A stretch of 44,500 bases of DNA from Gammaproteobacteria bacterium (GCA_021731365.1 JAKFXL010000035.1:1-44500), one strand, 5' to 3'. Positions 8,089-17,037 are shown, numbered from the stretch's first letter. Notes: a model not told the origin generated them from the letters alone. Made by a program: numbers and translations.

Positions 8089-8676
8089 TTATTTGTCAGT
8101 AACAACAGTGGCCTTGTTGATGATCACCTTCTCTTTGGGGACATCACTTGGGAATGGGCCGCCACGTCCGGTGGGCAGGGCGCGGATCTTGTCGACGGTA
8201 TCCATCCCCTCTACCACCTTGCCAAAGACTGCGTAGCCCCACCCCTGTGTGGATGGTGCGGTGTAGTCGAGAAAACCGTTATCCACGGTGTTGATGAAAA
8301 ACTGGGTGGTGGCGGAGTGAGGATCGCCAGTGCGGGCCATGGCGATGGTGCCACGGCTGTTTTTTAAACCGTTATTGGCCTCGTTTTTGATCGGGACACG
8401 GGTCTTTTTCTGGTTGTAGTCCGTACCAAAACCGCCACCCTGGACCATAAAGTCACTGATCACGCGGTGAAAGATGGTGCCGTTGTAGGTGCCGTCCTCG
8501 ACATATTTGATGAAGTTGGCAACGCTGTTGGGGGCTGCCTTGGCATCCAGCTCTACTGTGATGTTGCCCATGTTGGTCTGTAGCTGGACACGGGGGTGGT
8601 CGCCGGCAGCGCTGGCGCTGAGGGAGAAGAGGGTGGTCGCACCGGCCAGGATCAGGGTTTGGAACAGCTGTTTCAT
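8089..8676 (-). CDS. Periplasmic peptidyl-prolyl cis-trans isomerase (cyclophilin)
   Basis: The 195-residue protein is a cyclophilin that accelerates proline isomerisation during folding. A cleavable signal peptide (about residues 1-24, ending SASAAGDHP) places it in the periplasm, as for E. coli PpiA. The cyclophilin core is clear: FHRVISDFMVQGGGF, NSRGTIAMAR, TQFFINTVDNGFLD and YAVFGKVVEGMD. The ATG at 8676 is chosen because it begins the signal peptide; the frame upstream gives a long unlikely extension. It is divergent from cysS. By sequence it could be named ppiA or ppiB, so no symbol is given. Confidence 0.93.
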   Translation of the reverse strand: MKQLFQTLILAGATTLFSLSASAAGDHPRVQLQTNMGNITVELDAKAAPNSVANFIKYVEDGTYNGTIFHRVISDFMVQGGGFGTDYNQKKTRVPIKNEANNGLKNSRGTIAMARTGDPHSATTQFFINTVDNGFLDYTAPSTQGWGYAVFGKVVEGMDTVDKIRALPTGRGGPFPSDVPKEKVIINKATVVTDK

Positions 8677-8835
8677 TGAGACATACCTATATAGTGGATA
8701 AGGCCGTCCATGATATCGGTTTGGTCGGCGGCTGTCATGGTAACCGTTGGCGTGGTCGATGGAATAGCGCCGCGGGGGAGTGTTGGCTACAATGGCGGCC
8801 TTTGTTTGTGTCAACACAGCTGCAGGATATCCCCC

Positions 8836-10224
8836 ATGTTAAAGATTCATAACAACCTTAGCCGCCAGAAAGAGGTGTTTACCCCCATCACGCCGGGCAA
8901 GGTGGGGCTTTATGTCTGTGGCATGACGGTGTACGACTACTGCCACATTGGTCATGCCCGGGTGTTGGTGGTCTTTGATATGGTAGTGCGCTATCTGCGC
9001 CACAGCGGTTATGAGGTCAATTACGTCCGTAACATCACCGATGTCGATGACAAAATCATCAAACGCGCCCATGAAAACGGTGAGCCGATGGCGGCGCTGA
9101 CCCAGCGTTTTATTGATGCCATGCATCAGGACGCAGCGGCGCTGGGGGTGTTGCCGCCGGACCAGGAGCCAAAGGCGACCACCTCAATGGAGCTGATCAC
9201 GGCGATGATCACAACCCTGGTTGAAAAGGGGTACGCCTATCCCGCCAGCAATGGAGATGTCTATTACGATGTCAGCAAGTTTGATGGTTACGGCAAACTA
9301 TCGGGCAAAAAACTGGAGGATCTGCGGGCCGGTGAGCGGGTAGCCGTGGATGAGGTCAAGGATGATCCCATGGACTTTGTCTTGTGGAAGGCGGCAAAAC
9401 CGGATGAGCCGAGTTGGGACTCCCCCTGGGGCGCGGGCCGTCCCGGCTGGCATATCGAATGTTCTGCCATGTCCACGGACTGCCTTGGCAACCATTTTGA
9501 CATCCATGGCGGCGGGCTTGATCTACAATTTCCACACCATGAGAATGAGATTGCCCAGTCTGAAGCGGCCACTGGCTGCCAATTTGTAAATGTCTGGATG
9601 CACAACGGTTTTGTGCAGATCAACGAAGAGAAGATGTCCAAGTCACTCAACAACTTCTTCACCCTGCGCGAAGTACTCAAACAGTACGCGCCCGAAGTGA
9701 TTCGTTACTTCATTCTCGCCAGCCACTATCGCAGTGCGCTCAACTATTCAGATCAAAACCTCGACGGTGCCAAGATCGCACTTGAACGTTTCTACACTGC
9801 GTTGCGTGGTGTCGAGACCGTAGTGATCCAGAACGGTGGTGAATATGAGGCGCGCTTTTGCAACGCCATGGATGATGATTTTAATAGCGTTGAAGCACTG
9901 GCAGTGCTGTTTGAAATTGCCAATGCCCTGAACAGGGCCAAGGCCGATCACAATGGCGCGGCGGCGATTCAGCTGGCAGGCCAGCTCCGTTATCTGGGCG
10001 GGGTATTGGGGCTGTTGCAGGATGATGCGGATGTATTTCTTAAGGGCGGCGCACAGAATACAGGTGGCTTGAGTGATGCTGATATCGACGCCCTTATCCA
10101 GCAGCGCCTTGACGCCCGTAAAAACAAAAACTGGGCCGAAGCGGACCGTATCCGTGATGAGCTATTGACGCAGAAGATAATTCTGGAAGATGGTGCCGGC
10201 ATTACCACTTGGCGGCGCGGTTAA
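8836..10224 (+). CDS. cysS: Cysteinyl-tRNA synthetase
   Basis: This class I synthetase charges tRNA-Cys in the cytoplasm. The 462-residue product has normal length and all hallmarks: the zinc ligand Cys in [12 protein letters not shown], the HIGH motif (CHIGHAR), the further zinc ligands in HIECSAMS and [11 protein letters not shown], and the KMSKS loop (EKMSKSLNN). The frame is open from 8710, but the ATG at 8836 gives the family N-terminus [16 protein letters not shown] strong hairpin follows the gene. Confidence 0.97.
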   Translation: MLKIHNNLSRQKEVFTPITPGKVGLYVCGMTVYDYCHIGHARVLVVFDMVVRYLRHSGYEVNYVRNITDVDDKIIKRAHENGEPMAALTQRFIDAMHQDAAALGVLPPDQEPKATTSMELITAMITTLVEKGYAYPASNGDVYYDVSKFDGYGKLSGKKLEDLRAGERVAVDEVKDDPMDFVLWKAAKPDEPSWDSPWGAGRPGWHIECSAMSTDCLGNHFDIHGGGLDLQFPHHENEIAQSEAATGCQFVNVWMHNGFVQINEEKMSKSLNNFFTLREVLKQYAPEVIRYFILASHYRSALNYSDQNLDGAKIALERFYTALRGVETVVIQNGGEYEARFCNAMDDDFNSVEALAVLFEIANALNRAKADHNGAAAIQLAGQLRYLGGVLGLLQDDADVFLKGGAQNTGGLSDADIDALIQQRLDARKNKNWAEADRIRDELLTQKIILEDGAGITTWRRG

Positions 10225-10238
10225 TCAGGGGTGACAGT

Positions 10239-10267
10239 GGCGTGGGCAGAGTGCGCTTGCCCACGCC
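10239..10267 (+). terminator. GC-rich hairpin after cysS
   Basis: A perfect 10-bp stem pairs GGCGTGGGCA (10239-10248) with TGCCCACGCC (10258-10267) around a 9-nt loop, 14 bp after the cysS stop. There is no strong T-run. A second stem (CTGCCTC 10279-10285 with GAGGCAG 10292-10298) lies next to it and overlaps the stop codon of the convergent gene, so the pair probably separates convergent transcripts. Confidence 0.65.
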
Positions 10268-10288
10268 GGTTGTGCAGACTGCCTCAGG

Positions 10289-10621
10289 TTAGAGGCAGGG
10301 ATCAACCACCGGCTCTGTGCCGGTTAAAAAGGTCATGGTCTGGGTAAACGAGTCGCCCAGTATGATCTGCACGATCTGCATCAGACCGGAGGTGAAACTG
10401 AAACACTGGGAAAAAGTGTCCGTTTCCATATTTTGATTAATGGTGGTGCCGTTGCTGGACATGCTGAACGAACCGCCAAAACTACCAGAGAAGACGGGGC
10501 CAGTACCGTTGTTGGTTGTGCTGTTGTTGTTGGTATTGTTGTTGGTACTGGTCTGGGCCATCGCCGTGCCGGTGATGGCCAGTGACAAAATAGCACTCAG
10601 AATAATGTGTTGTATTTTCAT
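10289..10621 (-). CDS. Small secreted Asn/Thr/Ser-rich protein, hypothetical
   Basis: This 110-residue product is not recognised. It has a clear Sec signal peptide (about residues 1-22, ending GTAMAQ). An Asn/Thr/Ser low-complexity stretch (about 23-40) and a Gly/Ser/Phe segment follow (VFSGSFGGSFSMSSNG). The C-terminal half is more hydrophobic with two cysteines (QCFSF and DPCL), which could form a disulphide. The low-complexity stretch is coded by ACC/AAC/AAT-type triplets, a tract that can change length by slippage. The gene stands alone, convergent with cysS. A surface or periplasmic location is the only inference I would make. Confidence 0.65.
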   Translation of the reverse strand: MKIQHIILSAILSLAITGTAMAQTSTNNNTNNNSTTNNGTGPVFSGSFGGSFSMSSNGTTINQNMETDTFSQCFSFTSGLMQIVQIILGDSFTQTMTFLTGTEPVVDPCL

Positions 10622-11052
10622 GACTAAACCTCATATGTGAAGTGTTGTGAAGTTGATAGTGAATAAGGCAGCATCCGTGTCTTAGTCAGTGTGTGGTGCA
10701 GGCATCCTGAACTCCTCTGCCCGCCTATCATACTGCTATTTACTGGCGTTGGTTGGGATGTGGCGGGCCAGCAGGGGTGTTGCGAGACTGGTAAAGAGTG
10801 TGTGATACATGGTTAAGCTGTTGTGAATATTGATATTTTTTGGCCCATAAGCAAAAGTATTCAATTGTTAAATTTTAGTTCGGCGCTGAGTGCTTGTTCT
10901 ATTTCGGGCGTAGTGTGGCGATTTGGTCTATTGGGTTGGGGATAGTGTGTTAGCCCGTGCCTACTTGGTTTTTTAATGGTGACAATATAGCTCTTTATAT
11001 TTAAGGGTTTTAAAGTGTTCCGGTTCACGGTTTATATATAAAGGTATCTTTT
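10622..11052. other. 430-bp AT-rich intergenic region
   Basis: This separates two divergent genes, the small secreted protein (leftward) and the amidotransferase (rightward). I see no coding frame, tRNA or clear terminator. The part nearest the amidotransferase is AT-rich (TTTATATATAAAGG just before the start), with AAAGG as the likely ribosome-binding site. It should hold both promoters, but I cannot assign a specific box. Confidence 0.4.
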
Positions 11053-12834
11053 ATGTGCGGCATTGCTGGTGAAGTGAAGTTTGACGGTAGCAGACCGGAT
11101 CCAGCAGTGATAGAGCGTATGAAGGATGCGCTGCGGCGACGTGGCCCGGATGCGGAGGGTACTTTTCTGGAGGGGGCGGTGGCGCTGGGCCATCGACGCC
11201 TGTCGATTATTGACCTCTCTGATCGTGCGGCGCAGCCGATGGTTGACGATGTCGCGGGGCTGGCCCTGGTATTTAATGGCACTATCTACAATCACCCTGA
11301 GTTACGTGCCCTGTTGCAGCAGCGTGGTCATCATTTCGTCAGTAGTAGTGATACAGAGGTGATCCTGTGTGCCTATGCCGAGTGGGGTGAAACGTGTGTG
11401 GAGCATCTGCACGGCATGTTTGCCTTTGCCATCTGGGACCGCCAGCGTCAGCAGCTCTTTTGCGCCCGTGACCGGGTGGGTATTAAACCGTTCTATTTTT
11501 CGCAAACAGGCAACTCCTTCCGTTTTGCCTCCAATACCCAGGCGCTGTTAACGGCTGGAGGTGTTGATACCTCGATCGACTCGGTGGCGCTGCACCATCA
11601 GCTGACACTGCACGCAGTGGTGCCGGCACCACGCACACTATTAAAAGGGGTGCGTAAACTGGCACCGGGTACGACCCTGACGATCGATCTGCACGGCAAG
11701 GTGACTACTCGTCAATACTGGCACCTCTCGGCACAACGTCCCGCCCAACCACGCAGCGAGGAGGAGTGGACGCAGTTGATCCATGACTCACTGGCCAATG
11801 CGGTGCGGCGTCGCCACGCCATTGCCGACGTGCCGGTGGGGGTGCTGCTCTCCGGTGGTCTCGACTCAAGCCTGCTGGTGGCACTGCTGGCAGAGCAGGG
11901 GGTGAAAGATATCATCACCTTCTCCATCGGGTTTGAGGACCACCCGGAAGAGCGTGGCAATGAGTTTGAGTACTCCGACGCAGTGGCCCAGCACTTTGGT
12001 ACTCGTCACCACCAATACCACATCGCCAACAGTGAGGTGTTGCGACGCCTGCCTGAGGCGATTGATAACATGGCGGAGCCGATGGTCGGGCAGGACGCCG
12101 TTGCTTTTTATCTACTGTCGGAGGCGGTCTCCAAAGAGGTGAAGGTGGTATTGAGCGGACAAGGGGCCGACGAGGCCTTTGGTGGATACTTCTGGTATCC
12201 AAAGATGGCGGCAGAGGACGAAGGCAGCGCCCTGGACCGTTTCCGTCGCCACTACTTTGACCGCGATCATGATGAATACCTGCAGACCGTCACTGCTGCC
12301 TATCGTGAGGCCGACTACAGTGGTGAGTTGGTGGCAGCACGCCTGACCCAGCCAGAGGCAGATGAGTATATCGATCAGGTGTTGCGTATGGATGTCACCA
12401 TGCTGATTACTGATGACCCTGTAAAACGCGTGGACAATATGACCATGGCCTGGGGGCTGGAGGCGCGTGTGCCCTTTCTGGACCATCAACTGCTGGAGCT
12501 GGCGGCACAGATGCCGTCAGAGCTTAAGCTTGGCTCAGGCGGCAAACATATACTCAAAAAAATTGCCCGTGGTTGTCTGCCAGACAAGGTTATCGATAGG
12601 CCCAAGGGGTATTTCCCCATGCCGGCACTCAAATTTGTGGGTGGAGAGTTCCTGGCGTTGATGCGCGATACCCTCGATTCCCAGGCGTGCCGCGAGCGTG
12701 GTTTGATCGATCGTGGCTACATTAATAAGCTGCTTGCCGCCCCCGACCGCTACTTTACCCGGTTGCAGGGGAGCCATCTCTGGCACCTGGCGCTGCTGGA
12801 ATTATGGCTGCAGCGCAATGTTGGCTCGCGATAA
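11053..12834 (+). CDS. Glutamine-dependent amidotransferase, AsnO/NAGGN-like
   Basis: The 593-residue protein has an N-terminal class II glutaminase domain with nucleophile Cys2 (MCGIAGE) and a C-terminal asparagine-synthetase domain with a PP-loop (SGGLDSS, near residue 266). Segments such as HAVVPAPRTLLKGVRKL and RPKGYFPMPALK resemble the N-acetylglutaminylglutamine amide (NAGGN) synthase AsnO rather than housekeeping AsnB. NAGGN is a compatible solute of halotolerant proteobacteria. The usual partner (Ngg, an acetyltransferase/ATP-grasp protein) is not adjacent: the carboxysome operon follows directly. Amidotransferase activity is firm. The NAGGN assignment is from recall of family sequence and could instead be another amidation, for example in surface polysaccharide synthesis. 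Confidence 0.85.
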   Translation: MCGIAGEVKFDGSRPDPAVIERMKDALRRRGPDAEGTFLEGAVALGHRRLSIIDLSDRAAQPMVDDVAGLALVFNGTIYNHPELRALLQQRGHHFVSSSDTEVILCAYAEWGETCVEHLHGMFAFAIWDRQRQQLFCARDRVGIKPFYFSQTGNSFRFASNTQALLTAGGVDTSIDSVALHHQLTLHAVVPAPRTLLKGVRKLAPGTTLTIDLHGKVTTRQYWHLSAQRPAQPRSEEEWTQLIHDSLANAVRRRHAIADVPVGVLLSGGLDSSLLVALLAEQGVKDIITFSIGFEDHPEERGNEFEYSDAVAQHFGTRHHQYHIANSEVLRRLPEAIDNMAEPMVGQDAVAFYLLSEAVSKEVKVVLSGQGADEAFGGYFWYPKMAAEDEGSALDRFRRHYFDRDHDEYLQTVTAAYREADYSGELVAARLTQPEADEYIDQVLRMDVTMLITDDPVKRVDNMTMAWGLEARVPFLDHQLLELAAQMPSELKLGSGGKHILKKIARGCLPDKVIDRPKGYFPMPALKFVGGEFLALMRDTLDSQACRERGLIDRGYINKLLAAPDRYFTRLQGSHLWHLALLELWLQRNVGSR

Positions 12835-12856
12835 CCCTCCCCGAGATGCGCATACA

Positions 12857-12875
12857 CAGCCCTTTTGGGGGGCTG
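12857..12875 (+). terminator. Possible terminator after the amidotransferase gene
   Basis: CAGCCC (12857-12862) pairs with GGGCTG (12870-12875) around a 7-nt loop, 22 bp after the stop codon. Outer CACA/GTGTG bases could extend it across a bulge. No T-tract follows, so termination is uncertain. Confidence 0.45.
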
Positions 12876-12895
12876 GAAGTGTGAATTAAAGTCTC

Positions 12896-13124
12896 ATTTA
12901 GCTAAATAAAGACGCTTAATGGTTGCAATAAAGTGCCAATTGCACAATCATATGACGCGATTTAAACCCCCGGTGACCATTTGCCGGGACTGTTTCCTGG
13001 AGTATTTCGCCTGACATTGCCAATCATCAATAGGGCACATTCAAATGTTCGATTGGTAATCAATGCTGAGCGTGATACCTTGGCACCCGAAGATTCCACA
13101 CAACCACAGCAGGAGTGACTGACT
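12896..13124 (+). promoter_or_regulatory. cbbL promoter/leader region with candidate CbbR sites
   Basis: Two dyads lie 180-230 bp before cbbL: ATTTAGCTAAAT (12896-12907), a perfect 12-bp palindrome, and TGCAAT (12924-12929) with ATTGCA (12939-12944). AT-rich dyads of this kind are typical LysR-family sites, and a CbbR-like gene lies in the same island. The leader beyond can fold: CCAATC (13020-13025) pairs with GATTGG (13051-13056), enclosing ACATT/AATGT. AGGAG precedes the cbbL ATG by 9 bp. CbbR binding is inferred, not shown. Confidence 0.45.
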
Positions 13125-14537
13125 ATGGCAAAGACATACGATGCCGGTGTAAAAGAGTACCGCGATCTATATTGGACCCCGGACTATGTTCCGCTCGATA
13201 CAGATTTGCTGGCCTGTTTCAAAGTAACGCCCCAGGACGGCGTACCTAAGGATGAGGCCGCAGCAGCTGTTGCCGCTGAATCATCTACAGGTACTTGGAG
13301 TACCGTCTGGTCAGAACTGTTGACCGATATGGAGTTTTACAAGGGACGCGCCTACCGTATTGAAGATGTTCCAGGCGACAAAGAGAGCTTCTATGCCTTT
13401 ATTGCTTACCCACTTGACCTGTTTGAAGAGGGTTCAATCGTTAACGTACTGACCTCATTGGTAGGTAACGTATTCGGCTTTAAGGCTGTTAAACACCTGC
13501 GTTTGGAAGATATTCGTTTCCCGATTGCCTTTGTTAAGACCTGCATGGGACCACCTAGTGGTATCCAGGTTGAGCGTGACAAGCTGAACAAGTATGGTCG
13601 TCCTCTGTTGGGCGCAACCATCAAGCCAAAGCTTGGTCTGTCTGCTAAAAACTACGGTCGCGCTGTATACGAATGTCTGCGTGGCGGTCTGGATCTGACC
13701 AAAGATGATGAAAACGTAAACTCACAGCCATTTATGCGCTGGCAGAACCGTTTTGAGTTTGTTGCCATGGCTGTTGAAAAGGCTAAGGCTGAAACAGGCG
13801 AAGTGAAAGGCCATTACCTGAACGTAACCGCCAACACCCCTGAAGATATGTATGAGCGTGCTGAATTCGCTAAAGAGCTGGGTCAGCCAGTGATCATGCA
13901 TGACTTCCTGACCGGCGGTTTCACCGCTAACGGTGGTCTGGCCAAGTGGTGCCGTAAAAACGGCATACTGCTGCATATCCATCGTGCAATGCACGCTGTA
14001 ATCGATCGTCATCCTAAGCATGGTATCCACTTCCGTGTTCTGGCCAAGTGTCTGCGTCTGTCAGGTGGTGACCATCTGCATACCGGTACTGTTGTTGGTA
14101 AGCTGGAAGGTGACCGTGCGTCAACACTGGGTTATGTTGATCTGCTGCGTGAATCATTTGTTCCTGAAGATCGTCGTCGCGGTATCTTCTTTGACCAGGA
14201 TTGGGGTTCTATGCCTGGTGTATTTGCAGTTGCCTCCGGTGGTATCCACGTTTGGCACATGCCTGCGCTGGTCAACATCTTTGGTGATGACTCAATCCTT
14301 CAGTTTGGTGGTGGTACACAGGGTCACCCATGGGGTAACGCTGCAGGTGCTGCGGCCAACCGTGTGGCGTTGGAAGCGTGTGTTAAGGCCCGTAACGAAG
14401 GTCGTGAGCTTGAGCGTGAAGCTAGGGACATCCTGGAAGGCGCTGCTCGTAACAGCCCAGAACTGGCCATCGCGATGGAAACTTGGAAAGAGATCAAGTT
14501 CGAATTCGAAACTGTGGACAAGCTGGACGTCGCCTAA
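13125..14537 (+). CDS. cbbL: RubisCO large subunit, form IA, carboxysomal
   Basis: The catalytic subunit carboxylates ribulose-1,5-bisphosphate in the Calvin cycle. The 470-residue protein aligns by eye with proteobacterial form IA enzymes throughout. The carbamylated lysine and Mg ligands are intact ([12 protein letters not shown]; Lys193, Asp195, Glu196), and the loop-6 lysine is Lys326 in GTVVGKLEG. Linkage to cbbS, csoS2 and the shell genes means it is the carboxysomal type. The gene starts 34 bp before cbbS with only a short gap after it. Codon choice (frequent CGT, GGT, CTG) is that of a highly expressed gene. Confidence 0.98.
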   Translation: MAKTYDAGVKEYRDLYWTPDYVPLDTDLLACFKVTPQDGVPKDEAAAAVAAESSTGTWSTVWSELLTDMEFYKGRAYRIEDVPGDKESFYAFIAYPLDLFEEGSIVNVLTSLVGNVFGFKAVKHLRLEDIRFPIAFVKTCMGPPSGIQVERDKLNKYGRPLLGATIKPKLGLSAKNYGRAVYECLRGGLDLTKDDENVNSQPFMRWQNRFEFVAMAVEKAKAETGEVKGHYLNVTANTPEDMYERAEFAKELGQPVIMHDFLTGGFTANGGLAKWCRKNGILLHIHRAMHAVIDRHPKHGIHFRVLAKCLRLSGGDHLHTGTVVGKLEGDRASTLGYVDLLRESFVPEDRRRGIFFDQDWGSMPGVFAVASGGIHVWHMPALVNIFGDDSILQFGGGTQGHPWGNAAGAAANRVALEACVKARNEGRELEREARDILEGAARNSPELAIAMETWKEIKFEFETVDKLDVA

Positions 14538-14571
14538 AGTCCTTAACGTCGCCAATTAAGAGGAGCAAACA

Positions 14572-14922
14572 ATGAAAGCAACTATCAGCACAATGGGTGA
14601 TTACCGCACCACGCAGACTTTGGAGACCTTCTCCTTTCTGCCACCGCTGACCCAGCAAGAGATCTACGACCAGATCAGCTACATGCTGAGCCAGGGTTTG
14701 ACACCTGCGATTGAGCACGAACATCCTGCCCAATCCACTAATCATTACTGGACCATGTGGAAGCTGCCTTTCTTCGGTGAGAAAGAGCTGGGCAACGTAG
14801 TGGCTGAGCTGGATGCGTGTCATCGCGCATATCCTGATCACCATGTACGTCTGCTTGGTTACGACAACTACACCCAGAGTCAGGGTGTCTGCTTTGTCGT
14901 TTATCGCGGCAAAACGTGGTAG
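14572..14922 (+). CDS. cbbS: RubisCO small subunit, form IA
   Basis: The 116-residue small subunit caps the L8 core to form L8S8. Family motifs are clear: the N-terminal [10 protein letters not shown], the [11 protein letters not shown] region and a C-terminal ending YRGKTW. AAGAGGAGC precedes the ATG. It is the second gene of the carboxysome operon. A 15-bp perfect hairpin begins 3 bp after the stop, separating the abundant RubisCO subunits from the shell genes. Confidence 0.97.
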   Translation: MKATISTMGDYRTTQTLETFSFLPPLTQQEIYDQISYMLSQGLTPAIEHEHPAQSTNHYWTMWKLPFFGEKELGNVVAELDACHRAYPDHHVRLLGYDNYTQSQGVCFVVYRGKTW

Positions 14923-14924
14923 GC

Positions 14925-14959
14925 GGATTGACCGTGGCGCAAAACGCCACGGTCAATCC
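14925..14959 (+). promoter_or_regulatory. 15-bp perfect hairpin between cbbS and csoS2
   Basis: GGATTGACCGTGGCG (14925-14939) pairs perfectly with CGCCACGGTCAATCC (14945-14959) around the loop CAAAA. Only scattered Ts follow, so it is probably an attenuator or 3'-end-protecting structure rather than a full terminator. It would raise cbbLS mRNA relative to downstream shell mRNA, matching the excess of RubisCO over shell proteins. Confidence 0.75.
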
Positions 14960-14990
14960 TGGTTTCTCAGTTTAAAATGGGATAACAGTT

Positions 14991-16916
14991 ATGGCTATTC
15001 AAGATCTGTCAGGACGTAATGTCGCCAGAGCACGCCGTAATGCTCAAATTAACGGCAAGGCGGCACTGTCAGCCAAAGCTGGAGCCAGTGTGGTCTCAAA
15101 GGCTCCCGTTCAAGCGACTGTGCAGACACCTGTTGCTTCACCCGTGAAGCCAGCTGTACAAGCATCTCCCCGATCTGTTGTGGTTGCCAAGAACAGCGGA
15201 CGTGAAGCTTCACGTGCCCGTCGTCAGGCGATGTCAGAGCAGGGCAAGGCTGGTGTGGTTACTGATCGTATTGCTAACGCCAAACGCATGAGCCGTGTTG
15301 CAGAGAAAGACTGCGGCTGTGGTGATGCTAAGACAGCACGGGAAACTGCGCCAATGTTGGCAGTGCCTAAAGCAACCAACAGTCCACGTCGTAATGATGT
15401 CAAGGCTGTAGTTGCCAGTAGTGCTGGCCGTCTTAACTCCAAACTGCGCCGTGAGGCGTTGGCAGCACATGGTAAAACAGGTGCCGATGCTTATCGCAAA
15501 GGTGTCAGTTCAGCACAGATGGTCAGGCATCAAAATCCTGACATATCGGGCCGTGATCTTGCTCGTACACTGCGTACTCAGCGTAGCAGCAGTGGCGGTA
15601 ATGGCAGCGGCACCACACAGCCTGCTGGGCGTGTGGCAACTGCGGGGCGTCGTCGCCCGGAGCGTCAGAACAATGGCGTTAGTGGAACGCGTGTTTCACA
15701 CAGTGAACGTACTACAGGTGATGAGACGGGACTCTGTCGCGCAGTGACCGGTACGGATTATTTTTCGGGTGATGTGTTTACAGAGTTTTGCCAGAAAGAA
15801 GCACCGTTTGTACCGCGTAAGGTTGAATCCAGCGAAAACCTCAGTGGTGGTGTAATTACTGCCAGTGGTAAGGTTGGGCTGAGTGAAAAAGTGACTGGTA
15901 ATGAGCGTGGTAGCTGCCGCACAGTAACAGGTGTGGAGTATGTAGGGCGTGAGCAGTACGACGATTTCTGCAAAAGCAAACCAGAGCCGGGTGTTGCCAA
16001 GGTGAGTTTCTCGCAAACTACACGTGGTCAGATCATCTCCGGTTCTAAACCGGCGCGTTCTCATCAGGTAAGTGGTGGTGAGGCGGGTACTTGCAGTGCC
16101 GTTACTGGTACGCCTTATGCCGGGTCAGAGCAGTTCCGGGACTTTTGTGCTCAGGATGATGTAACTCTTTCCGAAGTACGGAATCAGCGCCGTACCGGTG
16201 TTGCTGGTCGTGATATCACCGGTATGCAGCCTGGGTATTCTGGATTGACCGGAGCTACCAAGGGTGCCTGTCGTGATGTGAGTGGTACTGCGTATGTGGG
16301 TGTTACTCATCACCAGCAGGTATGTGGTGCTGTGCCAGCACAAGTGGGTGAGCCTGATTTTCCAAAGCCGATGGCAGATGCACCTTGGGGTGCGTTTAGC
16401 CTGATACAGCCTAACCAGCTGCCTGTTCATGCCAGTCAAAAAACAGCGGCGAAAGAGGGTGTCACAGGTGTGCGTTATGAGCAGGGTCGTGTGAGCGGCA
16501 CCTTCTCGTTAGGTGAAGGCAAAATCACGGGTACTGAGCAGTTTCGTTCAAGCGAAGGCAGGGCACGGGCAAATGCAAGAGAGTCAGTGGTTGCCTCTGC
16601 GGTAGCTAGAGTTGCTCCTGCAGTAGCCAAAATCGATAACGTAAAGGAAAAACGTGTTACTGGTGAAGGGATGGAACTCAGTATGAAAATTACGGGTAAC
16701 GACTGGAATCGTGGTGACCGTGTGACCGGTACCGAGGGTACTTCGGCTATCAAGCGTAATCCGACTCGACGTGGTCCAGTGAGTGCCATGTTGAATGCAG
16801 CGCCAAAGCGTAACGAAGAAGTTGATCGTAGCGATATTAACGTGACCGGTGGTGGTGGTAGTGGAACCTCTGATAAAGGTGCCCCGATTACACTTTCCGG
16901 TGGTGCTCGCGGTTAG
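14991..16916 (+). CDS. csoS2: Carboxysome assembly protein CsoS2 (short form)
   Basis: CsoS2 is the disordered scaffold that binds RubisCO through its N-terminal repeats and the shell through its middle and C-terminal repeats. The 641-residue protein has four N-type repeats (SGRxxARARR-like; near 6-25, 70-90, 143-160 and 185-200). About three full M-type repeats follow (TGDETGLCRAVTGTDY, TGNERGSCRTVTGVEY, SGGEAGTCSAVTGTPY) plus a diverged one (GACRDVSGTAYV), each with a paired Cys about 18-20 residues on. The C-terminal domain ends ITLSGGARG. The Halothiobacillus protein is about 870 residues with six M repeats, so this one is compact. An A6 run at the M/C boundary (16438-16443) could be a slippage site. 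Confidence 0.95.
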   Translation: MAIQDLSGRNVARARRNAQINGKAALSAKAGASVVSKAPVQATVQTPVASPVKPAVQASPRSVVVAKNSGREASRARRQAMSEQGKAGVVTDRIANAKRMSRVAEKDCGCGDAKTARETAPMLAVPKATNSPRRNDVKAVVASSAGRLNSKLRREALAAHGKTGADAYRKGVSSAQMVRHQNPDISGRDLARTLRTQRSSSGGNGSGTTQPAGRVATAGRRRPERQNNGVSGTRVSHSERTTGDETGLCRAVTGTDYFSGDVFTEFCQKEAPFVPRKVESSENLSGGVITASGKVGLSEKVTGNERGSCRTVTGVEYVGREQYDDFCKSKPEPGVAKVSFSQTTRGQIISGSKPARSHQVSGGEAGTCSAVTGTPYAGSEQFRDFCAQDDVTLSEVRNQRRTGVAGRDITGMQPGYSGLTGATKGACRDVSGTAYVGVTHHQQVCGAVPAQVGEPDFPKPMADAPWGAFSLIQPNQLPVHASQKTAAKEGVTGVRYEQGRVSGTFSLGEGKITGTEQFRSSEGRARANARESVVASAVARVAPAVAKIDNVKEKRVTGEGMELSMKITGNDWNRGDRVTGTEGTSAIKRNPTRRGPVSAMLNAAPKRNEEVDRSDINVTGGGGSGTSDKGAPITLSGGARG

Positions 16917-16922
16917 TAGTTC

Positions 16923-16978
16923 TACATCCAAAAGATGTATATGTAGTGGGTTTGGTTGATGAGGCCATTTATGGCCTC
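16923..16978 (+). promoter_or_regulatory. Two small hairpins between csoS2 and csoSCA
   Basis: TACATC (16923-16928) pairs with GATGTA (16934-16939). Further on, GAGGCCA (16961-16967) pairs with TGGCCTC (16972-16978) around TTTA. Neither has a strong T-tract. They probably shape mRNA processing or partial termination between the scaffold and the carbonic anhydrase genes. Confidence 0.5.
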
Positions 16979-17037
16979 GTTGACCTGATTTTGAGTGAAT
17001 AGACATTTAATGAATTTTTGGGAATGGATTAAAAACC

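Noticed and set aside
8710-8835. N-terminal extension of CysS
   Set aside because: The family N-terminus begins at the internal ATG (8836), and the extension overlaps the divergent promoter region.
10500-10560. Tandem TTG/TTGTTGGTA repeats as a possible CRISPR or satellite
   Set aside because: They are codons of the Asn/Thr-rich stretch of a small secreted protein and have no spacer structure.
16438-16444. AAAAAAC heptamer in csoS2 as a classical -1 slippery site
   Set aside because: The zero-frame codons are CAA AAA ACA, so the heptamer is out of register for simultaneous two-tRNA slippage; only weaker slippage is possible and is discussed as such.
15000-16800. Repeated DNA blocks in csoS2 as a repeat array
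   Set aside because: They encode the N- and M-type repeats of the scaffold protein and diverge at the DNA level.
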